Source: Winogradskyella ludwigii (GTDB lineage: Bacteria; Bacteroidota; Bacteroidia; Flavobacteriales; Flavobacteriaceae). Taken from it: a stretch of DNA of 64,000 nt. Made by a program: the position numbers and the translations under genes. Positions 15,831 through 25,240 of this stretch are shown here, in pieces. Where the stretch lies: positions 62,001-126,000 of the forward strand of contig NZ_JABFDF010000007.1 of the NCBI RefSeq assembly GCF_013403985.1. Direction: 5' to 3'. Each line of letters starts with the position of its first letter. Positions within the stretch are counted from its first letter, which is position 1. Below the pieces are notes generated by a model. It was not told where the DNA came from. It did not search any database and worked only from the letters and a program-made list of their open reading frames with translations.

Positions 15831-18431
15831 TTAGGATTTGTTTCTATATAATGTTTTGTCTATGCTTTTGATCATTTCAGACTTATCTAAATCTACACCT
15901 ATAAAAGATGTCACTTTATCTAAAACCTGATCTGTATTAAAGAGCACCTCTTTATAATCTACATAAATAAGCTCTACACCTGGTTCATTATCTTTCCAAA
16001 CCTCTACTTGATTTAAATGTTTGTTATACGATTCAAAAAGTTTAACAGGTAGTATGTCAGAATTTTTACCAACCATTTTTTGCTGAGATTTCACAACTTC
16101 GGTTAAATCTCTATTCATAAAAATAACCTTATACCTATATTTAGGATCTAAAAATTTTAGTAATGGCGCCACTACCTTTACAGTTTTATTCTGCGCCATT
16201 CCCAACCAAGAATTATCTTTATGTAAAGCCATTACAGGATCATACTCAAAATACCCTTTAGGGTTTGATTCATCAGATTTTCTATTTCCATCGGTTAAGA
16301 CATCTATACCTCCATTATTAAGCATTTGCATCATTACAGACGTACCAGAACGCGGTAGACCAGAAACAATTACTATTTGATCTTTTCTATATTTATATTC
16401 TGCTTTATCATTTAAACTTATAGGTTCACCAAGTTTTTCATTAATATTTTCAATGGCTTGTTCCGCTCTTTGATGGTCCTTTGGTTTTAACTTGGAAGCA
16501 GTTTCATAGGCTTTTTTAGCATTTTCTAAATCCCCTAATTTCTCTAAAGCCTGCCCCAACGTGTAATGTGCTGCCGGAAAATACTTAACCAATTCTATTG
16601 CTGTTAAGGCATGATCCGCTGCTTCTTCATAATCATTTAGATTGATTAAAATATCTGCTAGGGCTTGATGTGATTTTGCATTATCAATCTCAAATTCTAA
16701 TGCTGACTCAAAAGCAGCTTTAGCATTTTCAAATTGACTTAATCTTTTATATATTTTACCTATCTGATACCAAACTAATGAATTTGGCTTTTTATTTTTG
16801 GCGTCCTCCAAGCACTTTAGAGCAAGGTGTACTTTGCCTTTTCCTAATAAAATTTTGGCTTCAGACACAGAAGTATTTAGTTCGAATTTTTTATCAAAAT
16901 TTCGTAAATTATTAAGATAGACTTCTGCAACATCATAATCATGTTCTGAAAGTGCTATAGAAAGCAAATCCATATAATATGGAATTGTATCCACAACAGG
17001 ATCTCCAATTTTAAAACCTTGAGTTTTCAACAAGTCTTTATTCTTACCTTCAAATGCTTTTTCATCATAAGTAGGGTATGGATAATTAACTAATTCTAAA
17101 AGTATTCTCTTAGACTCAGGGTAATCTTTTTTACCTAAAAACACTCTAGCTAAATTATGTTTTAAATCGCAACTAGTCTTAAGTACAGCTACTTCAATAT
17201 TATCATCAGGTTTTTCGATATAGCCCAAATCAATTAATTGTTGCATAGCTTCTTCATCATCTAACAAATCGCTTAAATCTGACTCATGTTCTCCAAAATC
17301 TCCTTTTACATCCTCCCAACTATCAATATAATTTACCTTTTTAGGATTCTTAAATATATCTAAGGCAACTTTACCGTCCATATCTTTTCCAACAGGCAAA
17401 CCATACATGTGTAAAATGGTTGGAGCCACATCGATTAAGCTTAAACCAAATACTTTTTCATTTTTCTTAATATTAGGACCAGCAGCCACAAACATTCCAA
17501 ATTTACGATGCTCTAAAGCTGGAGCGGCTGGATATTTAGGCATTTTTAGAATTCGTTTATTCCCAGATTCATAACCATGATCAGACATTACAACAATTGT
17601 TGTGTCTTCACCTGCTAAATCCACCATTCTTTCTAACATCATATCTTGATACATATAAGCTCCATATATAGTATCCTTATAAATTTCAAACTTATTTTGT
17701 GCTATGTGGTTTAATTTTGGTGGGTGGTATTTCATAAAAGCGTGACAAAAATGATCAATCAAATCATAATAAACGGCCATAAAATCCCATTCTGTAGTTC
17801 GCATAAGATTTGTTGCTGCAGCATGTACCGAAGTGTTTTCTGCCAACATCTTAGCAAAACTAAATAAACTTTGCTCTTTATCTTGATCTATCTCAGCTGC
17901 CCTAGGAATAAATGGTAAAATATGAGCCTCTGTCACTTCATGAGGAAACAGCCTTAAGTCATGCATATCCTTTACCAAATCCCATGGATGAATAGTCCCT
18001 TTTACAATAGGACTCTTCTTACTAGGATCTTTATTTACTTTTTGAAATTTATCTGAAACTACAACACCATTTATTGGCTCTGCGGGAAAACTAGGCCACC
18101 AGCCAACCACATTACTTTTTAAACCTTGATTATGAAAAATATTCCATAACGCCCTCGATTTTCTTGAGTTTACTGTAACAGGCCTAATCCCTTTTCTATC
18201 AGGCGAAACCTCAATAAACCCTAGAACTCCATGCTTATCTGGTGTTTTACCAGTAGCAACAGTACTCCAAAGCATCGGAGAATACGGAGGATTCATTGTG
18301 CTCATATTACCATAAACACCTCTATCTATTATTTTTTTTAATGCTGGCATACGACCTTTTGCCATAAGCGGCCCTATAATTTTCCAATCTGCGGCATCCC
18401 AACCTATTAACAGCACTTTATCTTTCTTCAT
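15831..18431 (-). CDS. Alkaline phosphatase/phosphodiesterase-TPR-sulfotransferase fusion protein
   Basis: A three-part protein of 866 residues. Residues 1-365 are a type I phosphodiesterase/nucleotide pyrophosphatase domain with metal-site motifs DAAD (12-15), a Ser/Thr nucleophile region MLWSTVATG (53-61), DLIDH (223-227), SDHG (283-286) and EHRK (306-309). Residues about 425-660 are TPR helices (YYMDLLSIALSEHDYDVAEVYL, WYQIGKIYKRLSQFENAKAAF, AHYTLGQALEKLGDLENAKKAY). Residues 685-866 are a sulfotransferase-like domain with a PAPS P-loop GLPRSGTS (691-698). No signal peptide is seen. It overlaps the preceding 53-residue gene by 14 bp. The substrate is unknown. Confidence 0.82.
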   Translation of the reverse strand: MKKDKVLLIGWDAADWKIIGPLMAKGRMPALKKIIDRGVYGNMSTMNPPYSPMLWSTVATGKTPDKHGVLGFIEVSPDRKGIRPVTVNSRKSRALWNIFHNQGLKSNVVGWWPSFPAEPINGVVVSDKFQKVNKDPSKKSPIVKGTIHPWDLVKDMHDLRLFPHEVTEAHILPFIPRAAEIDQDKEQSLFSFAKMLAENTSVHAAATNLMRTTEWDFMAVYYDLIDHFCHAFMKYHPPKLNHIAQNKFEIYKDTIYGAYMYQDMMLERMVDLAGEDTTIVVMSDHGYESGNKRILKMPKYPAAPALEHRKFGMFVAAGPNIKKNEKVFGLSLIDVAPTILHMYGLPVGKDMDGKVALDIFKNPKKVNYIDSWEDVKGDFGEHESDLSDLLDDEEAMQQLIDLGYIEKPDDNIEVAVLKTSCDLKHNLARVFLGKKDYPESKRILLELVNYPYPTYDEKAFEGKNKDLLKTQGFKIGDPVVDTIPYYMDLLSIALSEHDYDVAEVYLNNLRNFDKKFELNTSVSEAKILLGKGKVHLALKCLEDAKNKKPNSLVWYQIGKIYKRLSQFENAKAAFESALEFEIDNAKSHQALADILINLNDYEEAADHALTAIELVKYFPAAHYTLGQALEKLGDLENAKKAYETASKLKPKDHQRAEQAIENINEKLGEPISLNDKAEYKYRKDQIVIVSGLPRSGTSVMMQMLNNGGIDVLTDGNRKSDESNPKGYFEYDPVMALHKDNSWLGMAQNKTVKVVAPLLKFLDPKYRYKVIFMNRDLTEVVKSQQKMVGKNSDILPVKLFESYNKHLNQVEVWKDNEPGVELIYVDYKEVLFNTDQVLDKVTSFIGVDLDKSEMIKSIDKTLYRNKS

Positions 18432-18579
18432 CAGTAATTACCTTTGATTTTTCTACATTGTTTTTGACCTTTCTCCATTCGCGCAATCCTATATCACCAA
18501 AAGCAAGTAATCCTAAAGATCCTTTCTTTGTTACATTAAAACTGTCTGATTTAACTGATTCATCGTTATCTATAGCCAT
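18418..18579 (-). CDS. Small 53-residue protein coupled to the phosphodiesterase-sulfotransferase gene
   Basis: A short frame from ATG at 18579 to TAA at 18418 encodes MAIDNDESVKSDSFNVTKKG, then SLGLLAFGDIGLREWRKVKN and NVEKSKVITDEER. Its last 14 bp overlap the start of the 866-residue gene in another frame, the usual sign of translational coupling. The sequence is soluble and charged, with a central hydrophobic GLLAFGDIGLREW segment that could be a docking motif. No family is recognised. The overlap, a reasonable start and lack of other coding explanation support it as real. Confidence 0.6.
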   Translation of the reverse strand: MAIDNDESVKSDSFNVTKKGSLGLLAFGDIGLREWRKVKNNVEKSKVITDEER

Positions 18580-18792
18580 ACATGTATTTTTTTATAAAAA
18601 AACAAAACAAAATATTTAAAACCTAATTTTTAGATTTTTGAAAAAAAACAATTATTAAATTCGTAAAAAATAACCTTTTTAATTAGGTATACTAAAAAAA
18701 ACAACTTAAAAAGAATTTTAGCTACAGCAATCTACTAAAATTTATTTTTTTTTAATTATTTTCAAGACTTAACACTTAAAATCACTGTTACC

Positions 18793-19608
18793 ATGAAAAA
18801 AACTACTTCTAAAAATTTCTCAAAAAAGCTTGCTAATTATGGAGCTTTATCTCTTGCTATTGCTGGATTAACTGATGTTAGTGGTCAAATTATTTACACA
18901 GATGTTGACCCTGATTTTTCAGGTGGAGGCTTAATTGACTATAGTTTAGACCTAGACAATGATGGTAATGCTGACTTTAATATTGATGCTGGTACATTAA
19001 GTTCAGGAGCTTATAATTTTGTTCAAATCGATAACTCCTCTATCGTTGGTAATCAAATTTTAGGCTCACAACCGCTATATACCTATCCGTTTGCACTAGA
19101 TAACGGTGCTATAATAAGCTCTGGTCAATCCTCATTTTACTCTCAAGGAACACTTAATTTTGCTAGTTGTTATCTTGGTTCAGGCAGTAGTAATTGGTGT
19201 GGTACTACTGACAAATATCTGGGCTTACGTTTTCAAATTAGTGGAAGCACACATTACGGTTGGGCTAAATTAGATGTAAGCGCATCTGGTGATAGTTTTA
19301 CAGTTAAAGAATATGCTTACAATGCAACTGCAGATGAAGCTATTCAAGCTGGTCAAACCTTGAATGTTAATCAATTTGCTATAAACAAAGTTAGAATCGT
19401 GAGTTTAAATAACTCAATAGAACTTTATAATTTGCCTGAAAATACAAATTATAATGTATATGATATCTCTGGAAAATCTATATTAAATGGCTCAATCAAT
19501 GATAGCAGCTATGTAATTGAAGCAAATGGATTTTCACAAGGAGTTTATATCGTAGAGTTAGAAGACACTTTTACAAATTCAGTTATTCGTAAAAAAATAG
19601 TATTATAA
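18793..19608 (+). CDS. T9SS type A sorting domain-containing exported protein
   Basis: The 271 residues start with a signal peptide (about 1-30, NYGALSLAIAGLTDVSGQ). The mature part (about 32-190) is beta-rich, with the calcium-type repeat LDLDNDGNADFNIDAG and LGLRFQISGSTHYGWAKLDVSASGDSFTVKEYAYNATADEAIQAGQ, a pattern shared by many flavobacterial exported proteins. The C-terminal type A sorting domain (about 198-271, YNVYDISGKSILNGSINDSSYVIEANGFSQGVYIVELED then IRKKIVL) directs secretion through the type IX system. Its function outside the cell is unknown. A terminator hairpin follows. Confidence 0.85.
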   Translation: MKKTTSKNFSKKLANYGALSLAIAGLTDVSGQIIYTDVDPDFSGGGLIDYSLDLDNDGNADFNIDAGTLSSGAYNFVQIDNSSIVGNQILGSQPLYTYPFALDNGAIISSGQSSFYSQGTLNFASCYLGSGSSNWCGTTDKYLGLRFQISGSTHYGWAKLDVSASGDSFTVKEYAYNATADEAIQAGQTLNVNQFAINKVRIVSLNNSIELYNLPENTNYNVYDISGKSILNGSINDSSYVIEANGFSQGVYIVELEDTFTNSVIRKKIVL

Positions 19609-19633
19609 AGTAAAACTTTAATTTTTTAAAAAT

Positions 19634-19671
19634 AAAAAAAACGCTTAAATTTCTAATTAAGCGTTTTTTTC
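19634..19671 (+). terminator. Intrinsic terminator after the first T9SS gene
   Basis: Stem ACGCTTAA (19641-19648) pairs with TTAAGCGT (19657-19664), followed by a run of T. An A-run on the left makes it usable in both directions. Confidence 0.75.
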
Positions 19672-19739
19672 ATTTAACATTAGTCCATCAATTAAAACAC
19701 TATTATTTTTTAAAATATATAATATTTAAAAATGGTAAT

Positions 19740-20079
19740 TACTTCAGTCTGTAAATTTTATAAAATTAGTGATAAGAAAACTATTTTCTTTTTCCATATT
19801 ACATTTATATAGATAAGAAACCACTTCATTGTAGACATAAGTTTACTTTATGATCACGCTAAAGAACCTTAGCAATTTTAAAAACCTGTTCACTTAACTC
19901 TCCTTTAATAATTATTTAATGATCAAAGGAACAAACATTGGTCTCACTTTCTGAGCTCCATGATCTAAAGATCATTTTATTAGAAGCCTTACATCACTTA
20001 CCATAGAGAATTGGAAATTCTGTTCAAAAATGATCCAAATCATAAGCAATAGGTAGTATTATTTGTTGCACTAATTCAT
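19740..20079 (-). pseudogene. Decayed partial copy of the polyprenyl synthetase gene
   Basis: This stretch between the two T9SS genes aligns on the minus strand with the first third of the intact gene at 14788-15765. From an ATG at 20079 the broken frames read LVQQIILPIAYDLDHF (intact: ITEQIKQPIAYEMDLF), then after a 1-bp insertion EQNFQFSMVSDVRLLIK (intact: EQKFQLSMASKVALLNR), then RPMFVPLI (intact RPMFVFLV). Further on a stop-containing stretch matches the LVHDDVVDD region (19815-19850). Several frameshifts and in-frame stops make it non-functional. The last part (19740-19810) aligns only weakly. The C-terminal two thirds are absent. Confidence 0.85.
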
Positions 20080-20212
20080 TTCTAATTTAAAATATTTGCC
20101 AATCACAAATTCTCTTAGCTAAAATATTAACATGGCTATTAAAGAACTTTAACTTTTACTGCTCAACATTATTTGTAACTTTAGGCCTTATAATCTAAAA
20201 AAACACAAACAC

Positions 20213-21526
20213 ATGAAAAAAATTACTTTACTAGTATTAGCTTTAATAGCTTTTCAATTTAATTATGCTCAAGATACTTGTGCAACAGCCGTAGCTGTGA
20301 GCGCAGGTACGACAACTGTAGGAACTTTAAACGGAACTACCCCTGACGGTTCTTGTTATACAGGTCTAGCAACTGTTGGTGAATGGTACAGCTATACACC
20401 TACTGCTAATTACTCAGTAACAATATCTTCGGATTTATCTGTAAATAATGGTTTGACAAATAGTGATGACACTAGACTTAGCATTTTTACAGGTAGCTGT
20501 GCAGCATTAACATGTTATGCATTTGCAGATGATATAAGTGGCACAAACTATCTTTCTGAAGTATCATTTTTTGCTGAAAGCGGTGAAACTTATTATATTT
20601 TATGGGATGACTTTTGGAGTGATTTCGGTTTTGATTTTGTATTAACAGAATCTAACTGTTCTGCAACGACAGCGCCTGAAGCTGTAACAAACCCCACACC
20701 TGCTGATGGTGCCGACGTTATTTTAGTAGGAGGTGGTACTGCTTTTGCATGGGATGAGAGCCTAACAGGTGAGCCTGCAGATAGCTACACAATATCTATA
20801 GGTACAACAGCAGCTGCTAATGAAATTGGTACTTTAGCTGATGCTACTAGTGGTAATACGATCACATTTGCAGGAGTTGCTAATACTACTTATTATTGGA
20901 AAATCGATGCTATAAACTGTTTTGGAACCACAACTAGTGCTGTATGGAGTTTTAACACCATTGATTGCCCTGAAACTGCTGCGCCAGCTTGCCCTACCCT
21001 TATTACACCTGCAGATGGAGAACTAGCAGCTGCAATATCAGATGATGGTAGTGGTACAGGTTCTGTTAATATTGCATGGGATGCAATACCTGGAGTTTCT
21101 TCTTACGAAATTACTTTTGATGGGGTTGTATTAGGTACTACAAGTCTTACAGATCTTAACATTACAGGTTTAGATCTTGCAACGGACTACACTTGGTCAA
21201 TTGCACCTATAAATTGTTTTGGTACTGCTACAGGTTGTGCAACATGGTCATTTACAACAGGTGACGACTTACTTAGTGTTGAACAAAACGCATTAACTAC
21301 TTTTAGTGTTTACCCTAATCCAACTTCTAATGTATTAAACATTGAATCAACTCAAGAAATTGATAATGTTACCGTATTTAACTTATTAGGTCAAAACGTT
21401 GCAAGTTTCTCTAAAAATGAGATTACTAATTCATCTATTGACATGTCTGAATTATCAAAAGGACTTTATTTAGTTAAGATTACTTCTGGAGATAAAACTC
21501 AAACATTAAGAGTAACAAAAGAATAA
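20213..21526 (+). CDS. T9SS type A sorting domain-containing protein with fibronectin type III-like repeats
   Basis: The 437 residues start with a signal peptide (MKKITLLVLALIAFQFNYAQ). Then come a disulfide-containing N-terminal domain (about 21-150, DTCATAVAVSAGTTTVGTL with SCAALTCYAFADDIS), two fibronectin type III-like repeats (about 155-250 and 256-350; YYWKIDAINCFGTTTSAVWSFNT and YTWSIAPINCFGTATGCATWSFTT) and a type A C-terminal sorting domain (about 360-437, FSVYPNPTSNVLNIES to GLYLVKITSGDKTQTLRVTKE). It is exported by the type IX system and probably surface-attached. No enzymatic domain is seen. Confidence 0.88.
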   Translation: MKKITLLVLALIAFQFNYAQDTCATAVAVSAGTTTVGTLNGTTPDGSCYTGLATVGEWYSYTPTANYSVTISSDLSVNNGLTNSDDTRLSIFTGSCAALTCYAFADDISGTNYLSEVSFFAESGETYYILWDDFWSDFGFDFVLTESNCSATTAPEAVTNPTPADGADVILVGGGTAFAWDESLTGEPADSYTISIGTTAAANEIGTLADATSGNTITFAGVANTTYYWKIDAINCFGTTTSAVWSFNTIDCPETAAPACPTLITPADGELAAAISDDGSGTGSVNIAWDAIPGVSSYEITFDGVVLGTTSLTDLNITGLDLATDYTWSIAPINCFGTATGCATWSFTTGDDLLSVEQNALTTFSVYPNPTSNVLNIESTQEIDNVTVFNLLGQNVASFSKNEITNSSIDMSELSKGLYLVKITSGDKTQTLRVTKE

Positions 21527-21539
21527 TCTTCTGATTATA

Positions 21540-21595
21540 AATATTAAGACATAAAAAAAAGCGGCAATTGCCGCTTTTTTTTATGTCTTAATATT
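21540..21595. terminator. 56-bp perfect palindrome acting as bidirectional terminator
   Basis: Both 28-bp arms match without a mismatch. The core is GCGGCAATTGCCGC (21561-21574) bracketed by eight A and eight T and then by AATATTAAGACAT and its complement. It stands between the converging T9SS gene and rlmN and can terminate transcription in either direction. Confidence 0.9.
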
Positions 21596-21603
21596 AAAAT
21601 GAT

Positions 21604-22644
21604 TTAACTTTTATTAGCCAACTGTCCACAAGCGGCATCAATATCCTTTCCTCTACTGCGTCTTACTGTAACAGTAATATTATTGGCTTCGAGAACAGAA
21701 ACATACATATCTATAGCTTTTGAGCTGGCTTGTTGAAATTCGCCATCATCAATTGGGTTATACTCTATAAGGTTCACTTTACTTGGTGCGAATTTGCAAA
21801 ACTCAACTAAGGCCTCTGCATCTTTTCGCTCGTCATTTATACCATCCCAAACCACGTACTCATAGGTTATTCTATTTTTTGTAGCTGCATACCAGTATTG
21901 CAATGCTTCTCTTAAATCAGTAAGTGGAAACGTGGCATTAAATGGCATTATTGATGTACGTATTTCGTCTATAGCAGAATGTAATGATACAGCCAACTTA
22001 AACTTCACGTTATCGTCTGCCATTTTTTTAATCATTTTTGGAACACCAGATGTAGACACTACAATACGTTTTGGAGACATGCCTAAACCTTCTGGTGACG
22101 TAATTTTATCGATGGCTTTAAGTACGTTGTTATAGTTCATTAAGGGTTCTCCCATTCCCATAAACACAATATTACTTAAAGGTCTGTTATGGTATAATCT
22201 ACTTTCGTTATCTATAGCAACCACTTGATCGTAAATTTCATCCGGATTAAGATTTCGCATACGTTTTAATCGTGACGTTGCACAGAATCTACAATCGAGA
22301 CTACAACCTACCTGAGAAGACACACAAGCTGTGGTTCTGGTTTTAGTTGGTATAAGTACTGATTCTACTATTAAATCGTCATGAAGTCTTACAGCGTTCT
22401 TTATAGTACCATCAGAGCTACGTTGCATCTGATCTACTTTAATATGATTGATCACAAAATTATCTTCTAACATTTGCCTAGTTTCTATAGACACGTTAGT
22501 CATATCCTCAAAACTATAAGCTGCCTTTTGCCATAACCATTCGTAAACCTGATTACCTCTAAACGCTTTATCTCCTTGCTTTACAAAGAAATCTCTGAGT
22601 TGATCTTTAGTTAAAGCTCTTATATCTTTCTTTTTTACTTCCAT
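21604..22644 (-). CDS. rlmN: 23S rRNA (adenine2503-C2) methyltransferase RlmN
   Basis: RlmN is a radical-SAM enzyme that methylates A2503 of 23S rRNA and A37 of some tRNAs. The protein of about 346 residues carries the CxxxCxxC cluster motif in CSLDCRFCATS near residue 115, the SAM-binding GMGEPLMNY, and the C-terminal CGQL with the Cys that forms the methylation intermediate. The frame can be extended to a TTG at 22653, but the ATG at 22644 (MEVKKKDIRALTKDQL) is preferred. It follows queA with an intervening terminator, so it may have its own promoter. Confidence 0.96.
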   Translation of the reverse strand: MEVKKKDIRALTKDQLRDFFVKQGDKAFRGNQVYEWLWQKAAYSFEDMTNVSIETRQMLEDNFVINHIKVDQMQRSSDGTIKNAVRLHDDLIVESVLIPTKTRTTACVSSQVGCSLDCRFCATSRLKRMRNLNPDEIYDQVVAIDNESRLYHNRPLSNIVFMGMGEPLMNYNNVLKAIDKITSPEGLGMSPKRIVVSTSGVPKMIKKMADDNVKFKLAVSLHSAIDEIRTSIMPFNATFPLTDLREALQYWYAATKNRITYEYVVWDGINDERKDAEALVEFCKFAPSKVNLIEYNPIDDGEFQQASSKAIDMYVSVLEANNITVTVRRSRGKDIDAACGQLANKS

Positions 22645-22682
22645 TGTATGCAAAAGTACTTAAATGAATTTGGTTTTCTATT

Positions 22683-22722
22683 AAAATAAAAAAGCCTCAA
22701 TTAAGAGACTTTTTTATTTTAA
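22683..22722. terminator. Terminator after queA
   Basis: On the minus strand GTCTC-N6-GAGGC is followed by TTTTTTATTTT; flanking A-rich and T-rich arms also pair. It separates queA from rlmN. Confidence 0.7.
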
Positions 22723-22733
22723 TATTTAAGTGC

Positions 22734-23783
22734 TTAGATGATTAACATCGCATCACCATAAGAATAAAATTTATATTTTTCTTTTACAGCTTCTTCATAT
22801 GCTTTCTTCATAAAATCATGACCTGCAAATGCAGATGTCATCATTAATAACGTAGATTTTGGTGTATGAAAATTAGTAATCATGCAGTTTGCGATACTAA
22901 AATCGTATGGTGGAAAAATGAATTTGTTGGTCCAACCTTCAAAATCATTTAATCTTCCGTTTGAAGATACTGAACTTTCAATAGTACGCATTGATGTTGT
23001 ACCTACTGCACACACACGTTTTTTATTTTCGATAGCATCATTTACAATTTCTGCAGCATTTTCGCTAATTACAATTTCTTCACTGTCCATTTTGTGCTTA
23101 GACAAATCTTCTACCTCAACGGAATTAAATGTACCTAAACCTACATGCAACGTTACCTCTGCTGTCTTAATTCCTTTAATTTCTAAACGTTTTAATAAGT
23201 GTTTAGAAAAGTGCATACCTGCTGTTGGTGCCGCTACTGCTCCTTCGTTTTTAGCATAAATTGTTTGGTAGCGCTCTTCATCTTCTGGCTCTACGTCTCT
23301 TTTAATATATTTTGGTAATGGAGTTTCCCCAAGCTGCGTTAATTTAGCTCTAAAGTCGCTATAAGATCCATCATAAAGAAAACGTAACGTTCTACCTCTA
23401 GAAGTTGTGTTATCTATTACTTCTGCAACAAGTGTTTCATCGTCTCCAAAGTATAATTTATTACCAATTCTTATTTTACGAGCAGGATCTACTAAAACAT
23501 CCCAAAGACGTTGTTCTTGATTTAACTCACGTAACAAAAACACTTCGATACGCGCTCCTGTTTTTTCTTTGTTACCAAACAAACGTGCAGGAAACACCTT
23601 TGTATCATTCATAATCATCACATCTCCGGCATCAAAATAATCGATGATATCTTTAAATTGTTTGTGCTCAATAGTTTGTTTTGCTCTATCTAGCACCATC
23701 AATCTTGATTCGTCTCTATGTTCCGCAGGATGTTCTGCTAATAATTCGTCTGGAAGGTCAAAACTAAAATGTGATAATTTCAT
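22734..23783 (-). CDS. queA: S-adenosylmethionine:tRNA ribosyltransferase-isomerase QueA
   Basis: QueA transfers and rearranges the ribosyl part of SAM onto 7-aminomethyl-7-deazaguanine in tRNA, giving epoxyqueuosine. The 349 residues match family length. Signatures include [30 protein letters not shown] at the N-terminus, [25 protein letters not shown] (about 185-194), LHVGLGTF and [12 protein letters not shown]. It lies downstream of aroA on the same strand, 197 bp apart, and is followed by a terminator. Confidence 0.96.
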   Translation of the reverse strand: MKLSHFSFDLPDELLAEHPAEHRDESRLMVLDRAKQTIEHKQFKDIIDYFDAGDVMIMNDTKVFPARLFGNKEKTGARIEVFLLRELNQEQRLWDVLVDPARKIRIGNKLYFGDDETLVAEVIDNTTSRGRTLRFLYDGSYSDFRAKLTQLGETPLPKYIKRDVEPEDEERYQTIYAKNEGAVAAPTAGMHFSKHLLKRLEIKGIKTAEVTLHVGLGTFNSVEVEDLSKHKMDSEEIVISENAAEIVNDAIENKKRVCAVGTTSMRTIESSVSSNGRLNDFEGWTNKFIFPPYDFSIANCMITNFHTPKSTLLMMTSAFAGHDFMKKAYEEAVKEKYKFYSYGDAMLII

Positions 23784-23980
23784 GTATGATTTTTATTTTT
23801 TTTCGAACTGCAAATATACAATCTCAACATAGGCCTTGTCAAGTAAATCAAGGTTTATTTTGAATAAAAGACTTTAGAGCACTATGTTAGTTACATAAAA
23901 ATCAAAGTTTCGACATTTATGTTGTATAAATAGCTAAGAAAACAATTTTATAATGGCCATCTAAATATACTCTTTATGTT

Positions 23981-25207
23981 CTATTTAATATTGAAACCAA
24001 TAGCTTTAAAATCGTCCCAAAATTGAGGATACGATTTACTCACAACATCTGCATTCTCTATACTAATTGGCACTTTTAAAGCCAATGGTGCAAATGCCAT
24101 TGCCATTCTATGATCGTTATAAGTTGCTATCGTAATATTATTTTTAATAGCTACAGACGGTTTTAAATGTAATGAAGCATCTGTTATAACCACTTCTGCG
24201 CCTAACTTTTCAAGTTCGGTTTTAAGCGCTACTAATCGGTCTGTTTCTTTTATTTTTAAGGTATGTAGGCCTACCATATAAGACTCTAAACCTAAACCAA
24301 ATGCTGTTACTGCGATTGTCTGTGCAATATCTGGTGCATTACTTAAATCTAATTCAATTAAAGACGCAGCAGTGATAGCTTTTGTTTTTTGAAGCTTAAT
24401 CTCTTGATTAAAAAATGTAGTTGTAACACCAAATTTTTCATAAATATCTGCTAACACAGAGTCTCCTTGTAAACTTTTGTCTTTATAAGATGCTATAGTA
24501 ATTTCTGTACCAACGTCGCTTAGTGCTATTACACTATAAAAATAGGACGCTGAAGACCAATCGGATTCCACAGTTAGCGTTTGAGCCTCTAAACTGGCTG
24601 TATTGGGTTTAACTGAAATGGTATTTTCTACAAAACTTGTTTCAATACCAATACTATTCAACAAACTTAATGTCATATTAATATATGGTACAGAGGTTAT
24701 TTTCCCTTTTAACGTTAACTCTAAGCCGTTCTCTAATTTTGAAGCTATTAACAATAATGCAGAAATATACTGACTACTTACATTGGCCTCTAAAGTCACT
24801 TTACTTATAGTAAATTCTTGACCTTTAACTTTAAGCGGTGGAAAACCATCATTTTCTAAATACGTAATATCAGCGCCTAATGTTCTTAAAGCATCTACTA
24901 ATATTTTTATTGGTCGCTCTTTCATACGAGGCGATCCTGTAATTATGGTTTCTCTATTTTTTTGAATTGAAAAATAAGCCGTTAAAAATCGCATGGCTGT
25001 CCCAGCATGATGAATATCTATGACCTCTTCTTTTGAAGCTAATGCTTTTTGCATTAGTACAGAATCGTCTGAATTAGATACATTTTCTATACTTATATGA
25101 GGATATAAAGCCTTTAGTAATAAAAGGCGATTAGACTCACTCTTTGATCCTGTAATTTGAACCTTTTGAAAATTAAGAAGCTTTGATTTTTGGATACTAA
25201 TGTCCAT
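23981..25207 (-). CDS. aroA: 3-phosphoshikimate 1-carboxyvinyltransferase (EPSP synthase)
   Basis: AroA joins PEP to shikimate-3-phosphate in the shikimate pathway. The 408 residues are a little shorter than typical proteobacterial EPSP synthases (about 427) but in line with Bacteroidota ones. Motifs present are the N-terminal KSKLLNFQKVQITGSKSESNRLLLL, LDLSNAPDIAQTIAVTAFGL, LHTLKIKETDRLVALKTELEKLGA and the C-terminal YNDHRMAMAFAPLALK. It follows the mazG-like gene by 33 bp. It feeds the chorismate used by the pheA-aroG operon at 33.8-37.8 kb. Confidence 0.95.
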   Translation of the reverse strand: MDISIQKSKLLNFQKVQITGSKSESNRLLLLKALYPHISIENVSNSDDSVLMQKALASKEEVIDIHHAGTAMRFLTAYFSIQKNRETIITGSPRMKERPIKILVDALRTLGADITYLENDGFPPLKVKGQEFTISKVTLEANVSSQYISALLLIASKLENGLELTLKGKITSVPYINMTLSLLNSIGIETSFVENTISVKPNTASLEAQTLTVESDWSSASYFYSVIALSDVGTEITIASYKDKSLQGDSVLADIYEKFGVTTTFFNQEIKLQKTKAITAASLIELDLSNAPDIAQTIAVTAFGLGLESYMVGLHTLKIKETDRLVALKTELEKLGAEVVITDASLHLKPSVAIKNNITIATYNDHRMAMAFAPLALKVPISIENADVVSKSYPQFWDDFKAIGFNIK

Positions 25208-25240
25208 ATTGAATCTTTAAAATAAAATGAAGTTACAAAA

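Noticed and set aside
22882..23259. A 125-codon plus-strand frame
   Set aside because: Antisense shadow of queA; no recognisable motif or start signal.
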